DNA from: Nostoc paludosum FACHB-159
GTDB taxonomy: Bacteria > Cyanobacteriota > Cyanobacteriia > Cyanobacteriales > Nostocaceae
DNA length: 44,861 nt
Assembly (NCBI RefSeq): GCF_014698835.1
Contig: NZ_JACJTU010000056.1
Location: 1 to 44,861 of the forward strand
Direction of reading: 5' to 3'
The position numbers and the translations under genes were made by a program. The notes beneath the pieces are model-generated. The model saw nothing but the letters and a program-made list of their open reading frames with translations. It did no database searches and was not told the origin of the DNA. The stretch's first letter is position 1. Each line of letters starts with the position of its first letter. Positions 31,275 through 40,305 of the stretch are shown piece by piece.

Positions 31275-32639
31275 CTAACTTCCAATCTTAAAAGTTTTCG
31301 CTATCACTCCTAGACTTTCTTCAAAAAGTGACTCGCGACCCCAACGTTGCACCTGCTGACTCAGCAATGCTTCCGCCTTTTGTTCTGAGAGTGAACTCAC
31401 TTGTTGAAACAGACCTGCGGCTTGGGCACCACCGTGTGTTTCCATCCGCATACAACCACCGGTTTCTGAGCAGATTACTGTACCACAATCTGCTTGAGTA
31501 TTTGTGGAACTCAGGCGGATAGCAATCAAGTCACCAATAATTTCACCGACATCAGCAACAGGGACTCCGGCTAACTCAGCTTCTACTTGTCGCTGGTCTT
31601 TGGCAAGGAAGCGAATACGGGTAATGTCGTAATCTCCGCTTTCCTTTTGATAGGAAACTGGCAGCCATTCTAGCCGACTTGCCAGCCAGCCCAAAAACAG
31701 CAATGCTTGTGCGGGGTTGCCTTTTTCGTAATCAATTGTTACTCTATCAATTTCTTTGAGAGCAGCACGACGGTGGGGTGCATCGTAGGCTTCAGCTGTC
31801 AATTCCTGCCATGCTGAAAGGCGACGCCAGTTCAAGTCAGCTAGAGGAACACCAGTTTCCACCAATTCTTGGAGGCGGAGTAAGTCGCTTTCTGGCTCGT
31901 TAAAGCGGCAAGAATCCACAATCACGTTATTGCAAACTGCTGACAGCCGCTTGAATAAAGTGTTGTTGGGGTCTGGTGTTGCCTTCCACCAAAGAAATTT
32001 GGGCAAGCCACCAATCAACAATGCCGGAATCATCCCGCCTACGCGTTCCAAGGCAGCAGCGGTGCCACTAAGAGTGATGTATTCGCAGCAGATGAGTGTA
32101 CTTGAAGATTGCTTTTGAATGGGGCAATAGGCAGAAACTTGAGCCTTAACGCCTTCATCTTCTCCAGTAATGGGGAACAGGGCAATAATCCGGCAGGGGT
32201 TACGGAGAGCGATTTCATCAGCTATTCGGGGGCTTGGGGCATTTAAGTTATAGGAAGAACCATTATCCCCGCTAGCGCCATTTCCTTGACGTTTGGTGAA
32301 TTCTTCTCGCAATAAAGCCAGGGTTTCAGGTGTTGCGATTCCGGTTTCTGGCAGTGAATATTTTATCTGTACTTGTCGTAGAGCGGCTTCCATTTGAGGC
32401 CCTAAAATTCCATCCAGTGGCCCGTTATAAAAACCTAAAGTAGCTAAAAGATACTGGGTTTCTTCTGGTTCGTAAACCACTAAAGTAAATGTCGTGGCGC
32501 GAGTGGCAGCAGGAAGCGCACCATCTTCGCCGGTAATACCGTAACTTTGCCAGATTTGATTCAGTTCCGCTTCTATTTCTGTGAGTGAAATATCCTTCGG
32601 AGCTTGAAGTGAAAAAATAGTAGGAGCTTGGGGAGCCAT
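31275..32639 (-). CDS. opcA: Glucose-6-phosphate dehydrogenase activator OpcA
   Basis: 454 residues from the ATG at 32639; a TTG two codons upstream is an unlikely start. A peptidoglycan-binding-like helical domain (YLLATLGFYNGPLDGILGPQ, about residues 59-78) is followed by the OpcA domain (AALERVGGMIPALLIGGLPKFLWWKATPDP). OpcA is an allosteric activator of Zwf and in Nostoc is needed for full G6PDH activity in heterocysts and in the dark. It follows zwf by 175 bp of GTTAGGAG-type repeat on the same strand. Regulation by thioredoxin has been reported for the family; Cys residues such as in the ICSETGGCMRME segment could take part. Confidence 0.92.
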   Translation of the reverse strand: MAPQAPTIFSLQAPKDISLTEIEAELNQIWQSYGITGEDGALPAATRATTFTLVVYEPEETQYLLATLGFYNGPLDGILGPQMEAALRQVQIKYSLPETGIATPETLALLREEFTKRQGNGASGDNGSSYNLNAPSPRIADEIALRNPCRIIALFPITGEDEGVKAQVSAYCPIQKQSSSTLICCEYITLSGTAAALERVGGMIPALLIGGLPKFLWWKATPDPNNTLFKRLSAVCNNVIVDSCRFNEPESDLLRLQELVETGVPLADLNWRRLSAWQELTAEAYDAPHRRAALKEIDRVTIDYEKGNPAQALLFLGWLASRLEWLPVSYQKESGDYDITRIRFLAKDQRQVEAELAGVPVADVGEIIGDLIAIRLSSTNTQADCGTVICSETGGCMRMETHGGAQAAGLFQQVSSLSEQKAEALLSQQVQRWGRESLFEESLGVIAKTFKIGS

Positions 32640-32814
32640 AGTCAATTTTGGATTTTGGATTTTGGATTTTGGATAAGTTAGGAATTAGGAGTTAGGAGTT
32701 AGGAGTTGAAAGTTAGGAGTTAGAAGTTGAAAGTTAGGAGTTAGAAGCTAACAATTATTAACTCAAAACTCATAACCTATAACCCATAACTCATAACTCC
32801 TAACTCCTAACTTT
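32640..32814. repeat. GTTAGGAGTTAGGAG repeat cluster between zwf and opcA
   Basis: Multiple copies of AGTTAGGAG and AAGTTGAAAG-like units near 32680-32750, answered by CTCCTAACTCCTAAC at 32796-32811, so a large hairpin is possible in the zwf-opcA spacer. Such units are widespread intergenic repeats in Nostoc-type genomes. The structure may affect how much zwf message continues into opcA. Confidence 0.7.
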
Positions 32815-34344
32815 TTACAGTCTGCGCCAACGACGGCCATCCTGGTTAATTAATAATTCTGCTTCTGTTGGTTCCCAAGTACCGGCTTCGTACTGGGGAA
32901 TGGTAGTTGGGTCTGTGGGTGCATCCCAAACTGAAAGGGCTGGGGTTACTACTTGCCAAGCTGCTTCTACTTCGTCGGCGCGGGTGAATAATGTTTGATC
33001 GCCCATCATACAATCAAGGAAGAGGCGATCGTAGGCATCGGAAGTTGCTTGGATGCCAAACGAACCATAACTAAAGTCCATATCCACGGAACGGGTGCGG
33101 AATTCTGCCCCAGGCATTTTCACATCAAAGCGGAGGGAAATTCCTTCGTTCGGCTGAATCCGCATTGCCAAAATATTGGCGTTTCTCTGTTGCGCGGCGG
33201 ATTGAAACATCCGAGAAGGAACGTCGCGGAAGTGGATGGAAATCTCACTGACTTTTTTCGGCATCCGCTTACCAGTCCGCAGATAGAAAGGAACACCCTG
33301 CCAGCGCCAGTTATCAACTAAAAACTTCATGGCGACATAGGTGGGTGTTGTAGATTGGGGATTGACACCTGGTTCTTCCCGATACCCTGGTGCTGGTTGA
33401 CCTTTCATCCAACCAGCGCTATATTGACCGCGCACTGCGGAACGTGAGAGATTGTGGACATCAGCTAAACGTGTAGCTTGCAAAACCTTTACTTTTTCAG
33501 TACGGATACTGTCGGCATCCATTGAGTTGGGTGCTTCCATTGCTGTCAGGCAGTAAAGTTGCATTAAATGGTTTTGCAACATATCCCGTAGTGCGCCGGC
33601 GCTTTCATAGTAACCAGCGCGGTCTTCCACGCCCACGGTTTCTGCTACGGTAATTTGCACGTGGTCAACAAATTGCCGATTCCACAAGGGTTCAAAAATC
33701 GCATTGGCGAAGCGAAACACCAGCAAATTCTGGACTGTTTCTTTACCCAAGTAGTGGTCAATACGATAGACTTGGTTTTCTTTACAAAATTTTTGTACTA
33801 CTTGGTTGAGACTTTGGGCGGAAGCCAAGTCACGACCGAAGGGTTTTTCAATTACCAGACGATGTTTGTAGGGATCTTCTAGCATCCCAGCAGTTCCTAG
33901 CTGCCTAATTGCTTCGGGAAAGAATGCTGGGGCAACGGAGAGGTAAAACATCCGATTGCCTCGCGTGCCCCGCTTTTCGTCTAGTTCGGTTAATAAAGTT
34001 TTCAGTTTTTGATAACTTTCGGGCTTGTCGATATCGCCAGGACAGTAGAACAGACCTTGAGAGAAGTCTTGCCAGAGTTCCCCCAAATCGACATCGGGAT
34101 GTGCCTCTTCCATCCCTTTTTGCATCTGTTCGCGGAAGTATTCGTGAGTCCACTCTCGACGTGCTACGCCGACGATGGTAGTTTCAGGTGGAATGCGCCG
34201 TTCTCGCCGCAATTTGAAAAGTGCTGGTACTAGTTTGCGCCAGGTAAGGTCACCGGAAGCGCCAAAGATAACTATAATTTGCGGTTCGGGCATCCCTTGT
34301 TGTTGCAGACCAACGCGCAAGGGATTTTCTAGCAGACTGACCAT
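32815..34344 (-). CDS. zwf: Glucose-6-phosphate 1-dehydrogenase
   Basis: 509 residues from the ATG at 34344 (MVSLLENPLRVG), the length I recall for Nostoc-type G6PDH. An upstream in-frame ATG at 34428 would add 28 residues that are only translated PNAQCPMPH repeat. The Rossmann motif is IVIFGASGDLT, and the substrate site RIDHYLGKE lies at 194-202. Cys187 and Cys445, the pair reported to form the redox-regulating disulfide in Anabaena G6PDH, are both present. The enzyme opens the oxidative pentose phosphate pathway and yields NADPH. It is the third gene of fbp-tal-zwf-opcA. Confidence 0.95.
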   Translation of the reverse strand: MVSLLENPLRVGLQQQGMPEPQIIVIFGASGDLTWRKLVPALFKLRRERRIPPETTIVGVARREWTHEYFREQMQKGMEEAHPDVDLGELWQDFSQGLFYCPGDIDKPESYQKLKTLLTELDEKRGTRGNRMFYLSVAPAFFPEAIRQLGTAGMLEDPYKHRLVIEKPFGRDLASAQSLNQVVQKFCKENQVYRIDHYLGKETVQNLLVFRFANAIFEPLWNRQFVDHVQITVAETVGVEDRAGYYESAGALRDMLQNHLMQLYCLTAMEAPNSMDADSIRTEKVKVLQATRLADVHNLSRSAVRGQYSAGWMKGQPAPGYREEPGVNPQSTTPTYVAMKFLVDNWRWQGVPFYLRTGKRMPKKVSEISIHFRDVPSRMFQSAAQQRNANILAMRIQPNEGISLRFDVKMPGAEFRTRSVDMDFSYGSFGIQATSDAYDRLFLDCMMGDQTLFTRADEVEAAWQVVTPALSVWDAPTDPTTIPQYEAGTWEPTEAELLINQDGRRWRRL

Positions 34345-34384
34345 AGGAATTTTGGATGTTAGATTTTGGATTTTGGATTGGGTA

Positions 34385-34500
34385 CTGGGGATTGGGGCAT
34401 GGGGCATGGGGCATTGGGCATTGGGCATCCCTTCGGCTTCTCTACGAGACGCTACGCGAACGCTCAGGGCAAGTGGGCATTGGGCATTGGTTAAGAATTA
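34385..34500. repeat. GGGCATTGGGCATTG repeat cluster between tal and zwf
   Basis: Tandem GGGGCATGGGGCATTGGGCA units flank a TCTCTACGAGACGCTACGCG unit, and GTCCCCTTGTCCCC units follow nearer tal. Copies of the same units lie at 30822-30870 (inside cobB) and 38627-38660. The cluster separates tal from zwf. Confidence 0.75.
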
Positions 34501-34584
34501 TTCTCCTTGTCCCCTTGTCCCCTTATCCCGTTGTCCCCTCTGCCCCTCTGCCCCGCATCTCCCAATCTCCCCACTCCCCAGCCC

Positions 34585-35730
34585 CTACACTGGCGACAAT
34601 ACCTTGATTTTTTCTTCTAAAGAGTTCATCAAGGACTGGAAGGGTTGGATGAACTTGTCAATACCTTCAGCTAGGAGTTCATCCATGACGGTATCGAGAT
34701 TAATGTTGATGTCGGGGTCTTTGAGGTTTTCGATCAGCTTGTAAGCTTCTTCTGTTCCTGTTTCTATACGATCGCCTACGTTACAATGATCGGCACAAGC
34801 TTTGATAGTGCCTGGCGGTACGGTGTTCACGGTATCTTTGCCAATCAACTCATCGACATACATCACGTCGCTGTAGCTGGGGTTTTTGGTGCTGGTACTA
34901 GCCCACAGTAGCCGCTGTACTTTGGCTCCTTTTGCTGCTAAGGCTTGCCAACGCTCGCTTTCGATGATTTTCTTGTATTCTTGGTAGGCTATCTTAGCGT
35001 TAGCGATCGCTACTTTTCCTTTCACAGCTTTTAGCTTGGCTTCTACTGCAATATCATCAACACCTTTTTTCAACTTAGCATCAATTTTGGCGTCGATGTT
35101 GTTATCGATCCGACTGAGGAAGAAGCTGGCAACTGAAGCTATTTCGCTGATATCTTTACCATCGCTTGCCCGTTTTTCTAATCCCCGAATATACGCCCAA
35201 GCTGTGTTGACGTAGCTTTCTACAGAAAACAGCAATGTAATGTTAACATTGATGCCTTCGGCGATCGCCTGTTCTACTGCTGGCAAACCAGCTTCGGTAC
35301 CAGGAATTTTAACCATCAAATTTTCCCGGTCAATTTCTTGAAAATACCGTCTGGCTTCGGCTATTGTTGCTTGGGTATCGTGGGCAATGGTGGGTGGTAC
35401 TTCGATACTCACATAACCATCGAGTTTATTCGAGGCTTCATAAACAGGGCGTAAAATATCACACGCACTACGAATATCTGCAAAAATCAGCGATTCGTAA
35501 ATTTTGTATGTTGGTAAGCCAGCCCGAACTCCAGCTTCTATATCAGCATCATAAATGACGTTGCCAGCGAGCGCTTTTTCAAAAATCGCTGGGTTGGAAG
35601 TTATCCCAGCAATTCCTTGATTTTCAACTAAGTCTCGGAGTTCGCCTGATTGAATAATGTCACGAGTCAAATTATCCATCCAGATACTTTGACCGTATTG
35701 CTTAATTTCTAGTAGATGATTGGTTGCCAT
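34585..35730 (-). CDS. tal: Transaldolase
   Basis: 381 residues, with GITSNPAIFEKA at 42-53, VSIEVPPTIAHDT, the Schiff-base Lys141 in LMVKIPGTEAG, and LLWASTSTKNPSYSD. This is the longer TalA/TalB-like class typical of cyanobacteria and actinobacteria. It exchanges three-carbon units between sugar phosphates in the pentose phosphate pathway. The gene is second in the OPP cluster, with fbp 289 bp upstream and zwf 240 bp downstream. Confidence 0.93.
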   Translation of the reverse strand: MATNHLLEIKQYGQSIWMDNLTRDIIQSGELRDLVENQGIAGITSNPAIFEKALAGNVIYDADIEAGVRAGLPTYKIYESLIFADIRSACDILRPVYEASNKLDGYVSIEVPPTIAHDTQATIAEARRYFQEIDRENLMVKIPGTEAGLPAVEQAIAEGINVNITLLFSVESYVNTAWAYIRGLEKRASDGKDISEIASVASFFLSRIDNNIDAKIDAKLKKGVDDIAVEAKLKAVKGKVAIANAKIAYQEYKKIIESERWQALAAKGAKVQRLLWASTSTKNPSYSDVMYVDELIGKDTVNTVPPGTIKACADHCNVGDRIETGTEEAYKLIENLKDPDININLDTVMDELLAEGIDKFIQPFQSLMNSLEEKIKVLSPV

Positions 35731-36019
35731 AACCTAGTTTGTTTCACTCCTGTATGATGTTTCCTAGTGAAGTTGGCATCCATCAAATTCTCAAACAGCT
35801 ATCAGTTAACATCTGTTGATTATTAAGTGTTGAATACTGTTGATTGTTGACGGTAACTCTTGAATTGTGACGTTGCCAATCACTTATCGCATCGGCCAGC
35901 TGAGATAATCCTTAATTTATTTTCAAGAAGTGCTATTCTGCATTCCCAATCCTAAATCACCATGATTAACCTTTAATTAATGAAATCTAAATGCATTATT
36001 GACGCTTTTTCATCCTCAT

Positions 36020-37069
36020 TTAATGACCGTTTTGAATAAAAGACTCCACTTTAGCGACATCTTCTTTACTACCAATAATTAAAGGTGTGCGCTGATGCAG
36101 TTTTTTTGGCACTACATCCAAAATATCTACTAGCCCTGTAGTTGCACGGCCACCTGCTTGCTCAATCAAAAACGCTAGAGGTGCGGTTTCATAAAGCAAA
36201 CGCAATTTCCCTTCTGGTTTTTGAATAGTACCTGGGTAGAGAAATACACCACCCTGAACTAAAATTCTATGGATATCGCTCACCATTGCCCCGCTGTATC
36301 GAGCGGTATAGCCTTCTGTGCGGTGAACGTAGCGAATGTATTCTCGAATTGATTCTTCCCACTGCCAGAAGTTACCCTCATTTACGCTGTAAACAGCACC
36401 GTGGTTAGGAATGCGGATATTTTCTTCTGTAAGAATAAATTCGCCTAAGCTGGGGTCGAGAACAAAGGAATGTACGCCTTTACCTATACTATAGACTAGC
36501 ATTGTGCTGGGCCCATAGAGGATGTATCCGGCAGCAATTTGCTTGCGTCCGTTGGCCAGGAGGTCACTTGCTTGCTGATCGCTATCAGTTCCTTCTTGTT
36601 GGCGAATGGCGAAAATGGAACCTAAGCTGAGATTAATATCCGTGTTGGATGAACCGTCAATTGGGTCATATAGCAGGGTATAGCGCCCAATGGGGCAATT
36701 TTCTGGGATGTAGTAGGGTTTTTCCATTTCCTCAGAAGCGAGGCGACAAACTAAGCCGCTTTGCTTAAATACTGAGATAAAGACATCGTTGGCATACACA
36801 TCCATTTTTTTGACGGACTCACCTTGCACATTCACTTCTCCAGTGAATCCGAGAACGCCTTCCATTAAACCAGCCCGACTCATGCGACGAGCAATCAATT
36901 TGCCAGCCAGGGCGATACGATTCATCAGCGCACTCAAATCTTGTGCATCTGCCGAAAAACTTTGAAGTTGCTGTAAGACGTGACGCGATAGAGTTGTACA
37001 ATCACGATCTAAAGCTTTGTCTGTAGCGTCGTTGACGGACAAGTCTAAAGATTCTGGCGCTTGAGTCAT
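36020..37069 (-). CDS. fbp: Fructose-1,6-bisphosphatase class I
   Basis: 349 residues from the ATG at 37069, which has GGAG about 10 bases upstream; a GTG seven codons earlier is the alternative and overlaps that site. Metal-binding residues are in DPIDGSSN (135-142), with ISVFKQSGLVCRLASEEME before. The C-terminal part has LRLLYETAPLAFLIEQAGGRAT. It hydrolyses fructose 1,6-bisphosphate in gluconeogenesis and the oxidative pentose cycle. It is the first gene of the fbp-tal-zwf-opcA cluster known from Nostoc. Confidence 0.93.
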   Translation of the reverse strand: MTQAPESLDLSVNDATDKALDRDCTTLSRHVLQQLQSFSADAQDLSALMNRIALAGKLIARRMSRAGLMEGVLGFTGEVNVQGESVKKMDVYANDVFISVFKQSGLVCRLASEEMEKPYYIPENCPIGRYTLLYDPIDGSSNTDINLSLGSIFAIRQQEGTDSDQQASDLLANGRKQIAAGYILYGPSTMLVYSIGKGVHSFVLDPSLGEFILTEENIRIPNHGAVYSVNEGNFWQWEESIREYIRYVHRTEGYTARYSGAMVSDIHRILVQGGVFLYPGTIQKPEGKLRLLYETAPLAFLIEQAGGRATTGLVDILDVVPKKLHQRTPLIIGSKEDVAKVESFIQNGH

Positions 37070-37251
37070 TTTTGTGTTCTCCGTAGCCACTAGCTGTTAG
37101 TTGGGTTATATGTCGCAACTTTATGGTCGCTGTTTCTATCTTAGGAAGGTAATTTGAGAACTGAGATGCGACTTTAGATAAACTAAAGAAATGAATCTTT
37201 GATGACTATAGTCCTTAGAGCGATAGCTGATATTGAGGTGTTGGAGAGGGA

Positions 37252-37281
37252 GCGATGTCTACGACGGGCTACGCCTACGCA
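37252..37281. repeat. Dispersed repeat, copy of the 16156 type
   Basis: GCGATGTCTACGACGGGCTA followed by CGCCTACGC, upstream of fbp and about 80 bp before the tRNA gene. Same family as 16156-16186. Confidence 0.7.
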
Positions 37282-37344
37282 CTTAGAATTTAATAAATTA
37301 TTCTCTTATTAGTAAAAATCTACAATTTTTTGTAACAGTTATGA

Positions 37345-37350
37345 TATAAT
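37345..37350 (+). promoter_or_regulatory. -10 box of the tRNA-Val gene
   Basis: A consensus TATAAT ends 10 bases before the mature tRNA. No clear -35 box stands 16-18 bp upstream (ACAATT is the nearest), so it may be a extended or activator-independent stable-RNA promoter. Confidence 0.5.
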
Positions 37351-37360
37351 CTGAAATCTT

Positions 37361-37432
37361 GGGCGATTAGCACAGGGGTAGCGCACATCCTTCACACGGA
37401 TGGGGTCACTGGTTCAAATCCAGTATCGCCCA
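37361..37432 (+). tRNA. tRNA-Val(CAC)
   Basis: 72 nt. The acceptor stem GGGCGAT/ATCGCCC is perfect, with discriminator A. The anticodon arm is CATCC-TTCACAC-GGATG with anticodon CAC, which reads the Val codon GUG. The T arm is ACTGG-TTCAAAT-CCAGT. The D arm (GCAC/GCGC) pairs imperfectly but has the GG of the loop. CCA is not encoded. Confidence 0.95.
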
Positions 37433-37881
37433 TTTGTAGATTCGCAAATTATATGTCGCACTTTGTGATTTCAAGCATAAGTTTGCCCCAGCGGCAACAT
37501 TATGCTTGAGGACTCGCGCGGCAGATTATGGTTGAAAAAGTGGATATTGAATTAAACACGTTTTTACCAGATTGAGTTCTAAATCTCCTTATCCAGCAAA
37601 ATTAACTTGTGCTTGCTGCAATGTAGCACAGGCTTCTTTGTATCTTATTTTTCTTAGATATTTTTAGTTTCGGCCTTTTTTTGTGACTTTTTGACCGATT
37701 CTCAATCAATCTTAGCGTCGGCAAAGCCAGCCGCAGGCATCGCCTTATGTCCTGCTCAGCTTCTCACACTTGATATCTGGCAAGCTTTTTGCCTTTTTTA
37801 ACCCATCCAACTCACGTTAATTTATTTCTGAATTCTGTTAGCGCAGCGGGGCGTAGCCCATTCTGAATTCTGTATTCTTCT
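37433..37881. other. Spacer after tRNA-Val
   Basis: 449 bp without a gene. A nested hairpin at 37471-37509 (arms TCAAGCATAA/TTATGCTTGA, inner TTGCC/GGCAA) lies about 40 bp after the tRNA and may end its transcript. The rest holds GAATTCTG and GCGGGGCGTAGCCCATTC repeat fragments near the J-domain gene. Nothing else is recognisable. Confidence 0.55.
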
Positions 37882-38505
37882 TCAAAAAATTTGTTCTAAA
37901 CGCTCGAAATCCCGCTGCACTTCATACCAGAGACTTTTATTATGAGGGTCTGTTTTCAGGGCTTTTTTCAGATAAATTCTAGCTTTGAGCAGTTGGTTTT
38001 CAGAAATTAATGCTCGGCCCCAGATTTGATAGGCAACTGCTAGCCATTGGCGGACTTCTGCATCACTTGATAACCGATCTGATAAAGCTTCGGCTAAGGC
38101 GATCGCTTGGGGAAATCGTCTTTCTTGCAAAAATCGCTGCAATTGCTCATAAGTTTTCCATTTGAGCCGCTGTTCTATTTCCACCAAATTAGGTGGCTTT
38201 GGTGTCCCTGGTTGGTGGGTTTTCGCCTTTGTGCCTGGTGTTTTTTCCCGATGCGTTGCTTTGGGGCGATCGCGTCCCGACGTTGACACCGAATTGGAAT
38301 GTGCAGCTGTTTCTTCTGGCAGTACCACTGTCAGCAGGACTTTGTAAGCCTCTGTCAAGGCAATAAACTTATCTTTTGCTTTGTTGTCATCTGGGTTGAT
38401 ATCGGGGTGATATTGCTGCGCCAGTCGTCGATAAGACGCTTTGATGTCAGCAAAAGAGGCTCCCGACCTTAAACCCAATAAACGGTAGCAATCTCCAAGA
38501 TCCAT
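37882..38505 (-). CDS. J-domain protein with TPR-like C-terminus
   Basis: 207 residues. The J-domain covers about 1-62, with the HPD tripeptide at 33-35 (QQYHPDINPDD). A Pro/Lys/Thr-rich linker precedes a helical C-terminal half (LQERRFPQAIALAEALSDRL ... ARIYLKKALKTDPHNKSLW) that reads like two or three TPR units. It would recruit DnaK to a client set by the TPR part. It has no Gly/Phe or zinc-finger region, so it is not a canonical DnaJ. It is unrelated in sequence layout to the J-domain of the dynamin fusion at 19800. Confidence 0.82.
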   Translation of the reverse strand: MDLGDCYRLLGLRSGASFADIKASYRRLAQQYHPDINPDDNKAKDKFIALTEAYKVLLTVVLPEETAAHSNSVSTSGRDRPKATHREKTPGTKAKTHQPGTPKPPNLVEIEQRLKWKTYEQLQRFLQERRFPQAIALAEALSDRLSSDAEVRQWLAVAYQIWGRALISENQLLKARIYLKKALKTDPHNKSLWYEVQRDFERLEQIF

Positions 38506-38713
38506 CTTGAGCTATGAGCTATCGAATATTTAGCTACGGGCTATCAGCTATGAACTTAAAGCCTGAGATATTAATCATAAAGGTAAATTTAATATTTTAA
38601 AGTTCAATTTTGACAGTTTTTTTAACATGGGGAATGGGGCATGGGGCATGGGGCATGGGTTATTAATTCTTATCCCTCATCTCCCCGCGTCCCCGCGTCC
38701 CCACGTCCTCTTC

Positions 38714-39307
38714 CTACGGTCTTTCTTCAATCACACGGTCAATCAAACCGTATTCTTTAGCTTCTTGGGCAGACATGAAAAAGTCACGATCCATGTCTTT
38801 TTCAATCTTTGCTAGGGTTTGACCTGTGTTGTCAGCATAAATTTGATTTAGCTGGTTACGAATCCGCAGAATCTCTCTGGCTTCAATTTCGATATCGCTT
38901 GCTTGCCCGCGGGTGCCACCAGAAGGTTGGTGAATCATAATCCGTGAGTGAGGCAACGCTAGACGTTTGCCTTTGGCTCCGCCTGCTAGTAGAAATGACC
39001 CCATAGAGGCTGCTAGACCGGTGCATATCGTGACCACATCTGATTTGATGTGCTGCATGGTGTCATAAATTGCCAGCCCAGAGGTAACCATACCACCAGG
39101 GGAATTGATGTATATGTAAATATCTTTGCCTGGATCTTCTGAATCCAGATATAGCAAGAAGGCTATAATCTCGTTGGCAATCTTATCATCAATTTCTTCA
39201 CCCAGGAAAATAATTCGTTCCAGGGAAAGACGAGTATAAATGTGAACCCATTCCTCCATCTGTCCCCCTGGCAACCGATAGGGAACGCTAGGGTAACCAA
39301 TAGGCAT
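38714..39307 (-). CDS. clpP3: ATP-dependent Clp protease proteolytic subunit (ClpP3-type)
   Basis: 197 residues. The catalytic triad is complete: Ser101 in GLAASMGSFLL, His126 in RIMIHQPSGG and Asp175 in DRDFFMS. In cyanobacteria ClpP3 assembles with the inactive ClpR into a mixed core that works with ClpC. It lies 103 bp after clpR on the same strand, matching the conserved clpR-clpP3 order. The number 3 is assigned from this context. Confidence 0.92.
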   Translation of the reverse strand: MPIGYPSVPYRLPGGQMEEWVHIYTRLSLERIIFLGEEIDDKIANEIIAFLLYLDSEDPGKDIYIYINSPGGMVTSGLAIYDTMQHIKSDVVTICTGLAASMGSFLLAGGAKGKRLALPHSRIMIHQPSGGTRGQASDIEIEAREILRIRNQLNQIYADNTGQTLAKIEKDMDRDFFMSAQEAKEYGLIDRVIEERP

Positions 39308-39410
39308 AATTTGCTCCGTTATTACAATGATTTATAGCAAGGATGAAGCCTGGTAGCTCCTCTGGGGTAGAGTGAGTTGAAATCAGAAGAAATCAGACTC
39401 ACTGCATTTT

Positions 39411-40073
39411 TTAAAGGACGCTGGCAGGTAGTGGGGGATTGGCCAATTCTTCTTTTTCAAAAACTCGGTCAATCAATCCGTATTCCTTAGCTTGATAGGG
39501 AGTCATGTATAGTAAACGATCCATATCTTTGCTAATTTTTTCTGACGGTTGTTCTGTGTTGCGAGACAAAATGTCAATCATTGCTGTCTTGTTGACTAGA
39601 ACTTCCCTGGCCCGAATTTGAATATCCGTTGCTTGACCTTGGGCGAAACTCTTGGGTTGGTGCAGAATAATCGAAGCATGGGGTAAGCTAGCACGGCAAC
39701 CTTTCGTACCAGCACTGAGGATCATCGCTGCCATTCCCATCGCGGAACCGATGCAGATGGTGTGGATAGGAGGCTTGATATATTTCATTGTGTCATAGAT
39801 GGCGAAGGCTTCGGTTTCAAAGCCTATGGGTTCGCCACTATAACCAGAAGTGCCTGTAGAGTTGATGTAAATTTTAATTGGTTTTTCTGGGTCATCGGAC
39901 TGCAAATACAGGAGTTCGGCGATGATCAGTTTTGTGATTTGTGGAACTAAAGGAGTTCCTAAGTAGACAATTCGCTCCTTTAATAGTAGAGACGGTAAAT
40001 CTGGCGGCGGTTTCCGGTAAAATCGATCGCCGTAATAAGGGGATTGAACAGCCTTGATGGCGGAAATGTCCAT
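39411..40073 (-). CDS. clpR: ClpR, proteolytically inactive Clp subunit
   Basis: 220 residues. By alignment with the neighbour, the nucleophile Ser is replaced by Gly113 (CIGSAMGMAAM) and the catalytic Asp by Leu187 (DMDRLLYMTP); His138 remains. An insertion after IKIYINSTG (TSGYSGEPIGFETEA) is the ClpR-typical extra loop. ClpR contributes structure, not catalysis, to the ClpP3/R core. The start follows a typical N-terminus, and the gene is divergent from the vWA pair with 232 bp between. Confidence 0.92.
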   Translation of the reverse strand: MDISAIKAVQSPYYGDRFYRKPPPDLPSLLLKERIVYLGTPLVPQITKLIIAELLYLQSDDPEKPIKIYINSTGTSGYSGEPIGFETEAFAIYDTMKYIKPPIHTICIGSAMGMAAMILSAGTKGCRASLPHASIILHQPKSFAQGQATDIQIRAREVLVNKTAMIDILSRNTEQPSEKISKDMDRLLYMTPYQAKEYGLIDRVFEKEELANPPLPASVL

Positions 40074-40305
40074 AGCAACTGATCGCCTGAAATTATGCCG
40101 TTAACTGTAATACATCCTAGCGTGATGCTAACTTGGTTCAAGGTGTGGATTTCTCCCTAGTACTGAAGGGGGGCTAGCATCTGCCAATATTTGGCTTCTA
40201 AGATATTCTGATTATATTAATGTATTGCATAGGTTTTCCGTAGCGCTAAAGTAGTGCTTTGAAGTTATTTACAAATATCTATATCTTAAATAGGAATTTT
40301 GAGTT

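Noticed and set aside
31197..31280. Cobalamin riboswitch upstream of cobB
   Set aside because: Only 79 bp separate cobB from opcA and no B12-box-like sequence or large fold is visible.
34345..34428. 28-residue N-terminal extension of zwf
   Set aside because: Consists of repeat-encoded PNAQCPMPH sequence; known proteins start at MVSLLENPL, matching the ATG at 34344.
34175..34744. 189-codon plus-strand frame across the zwf-tal spacer
   Set aside because: Antisense to zwf and tal ends, and its middle is made of translated intergenic repeats.
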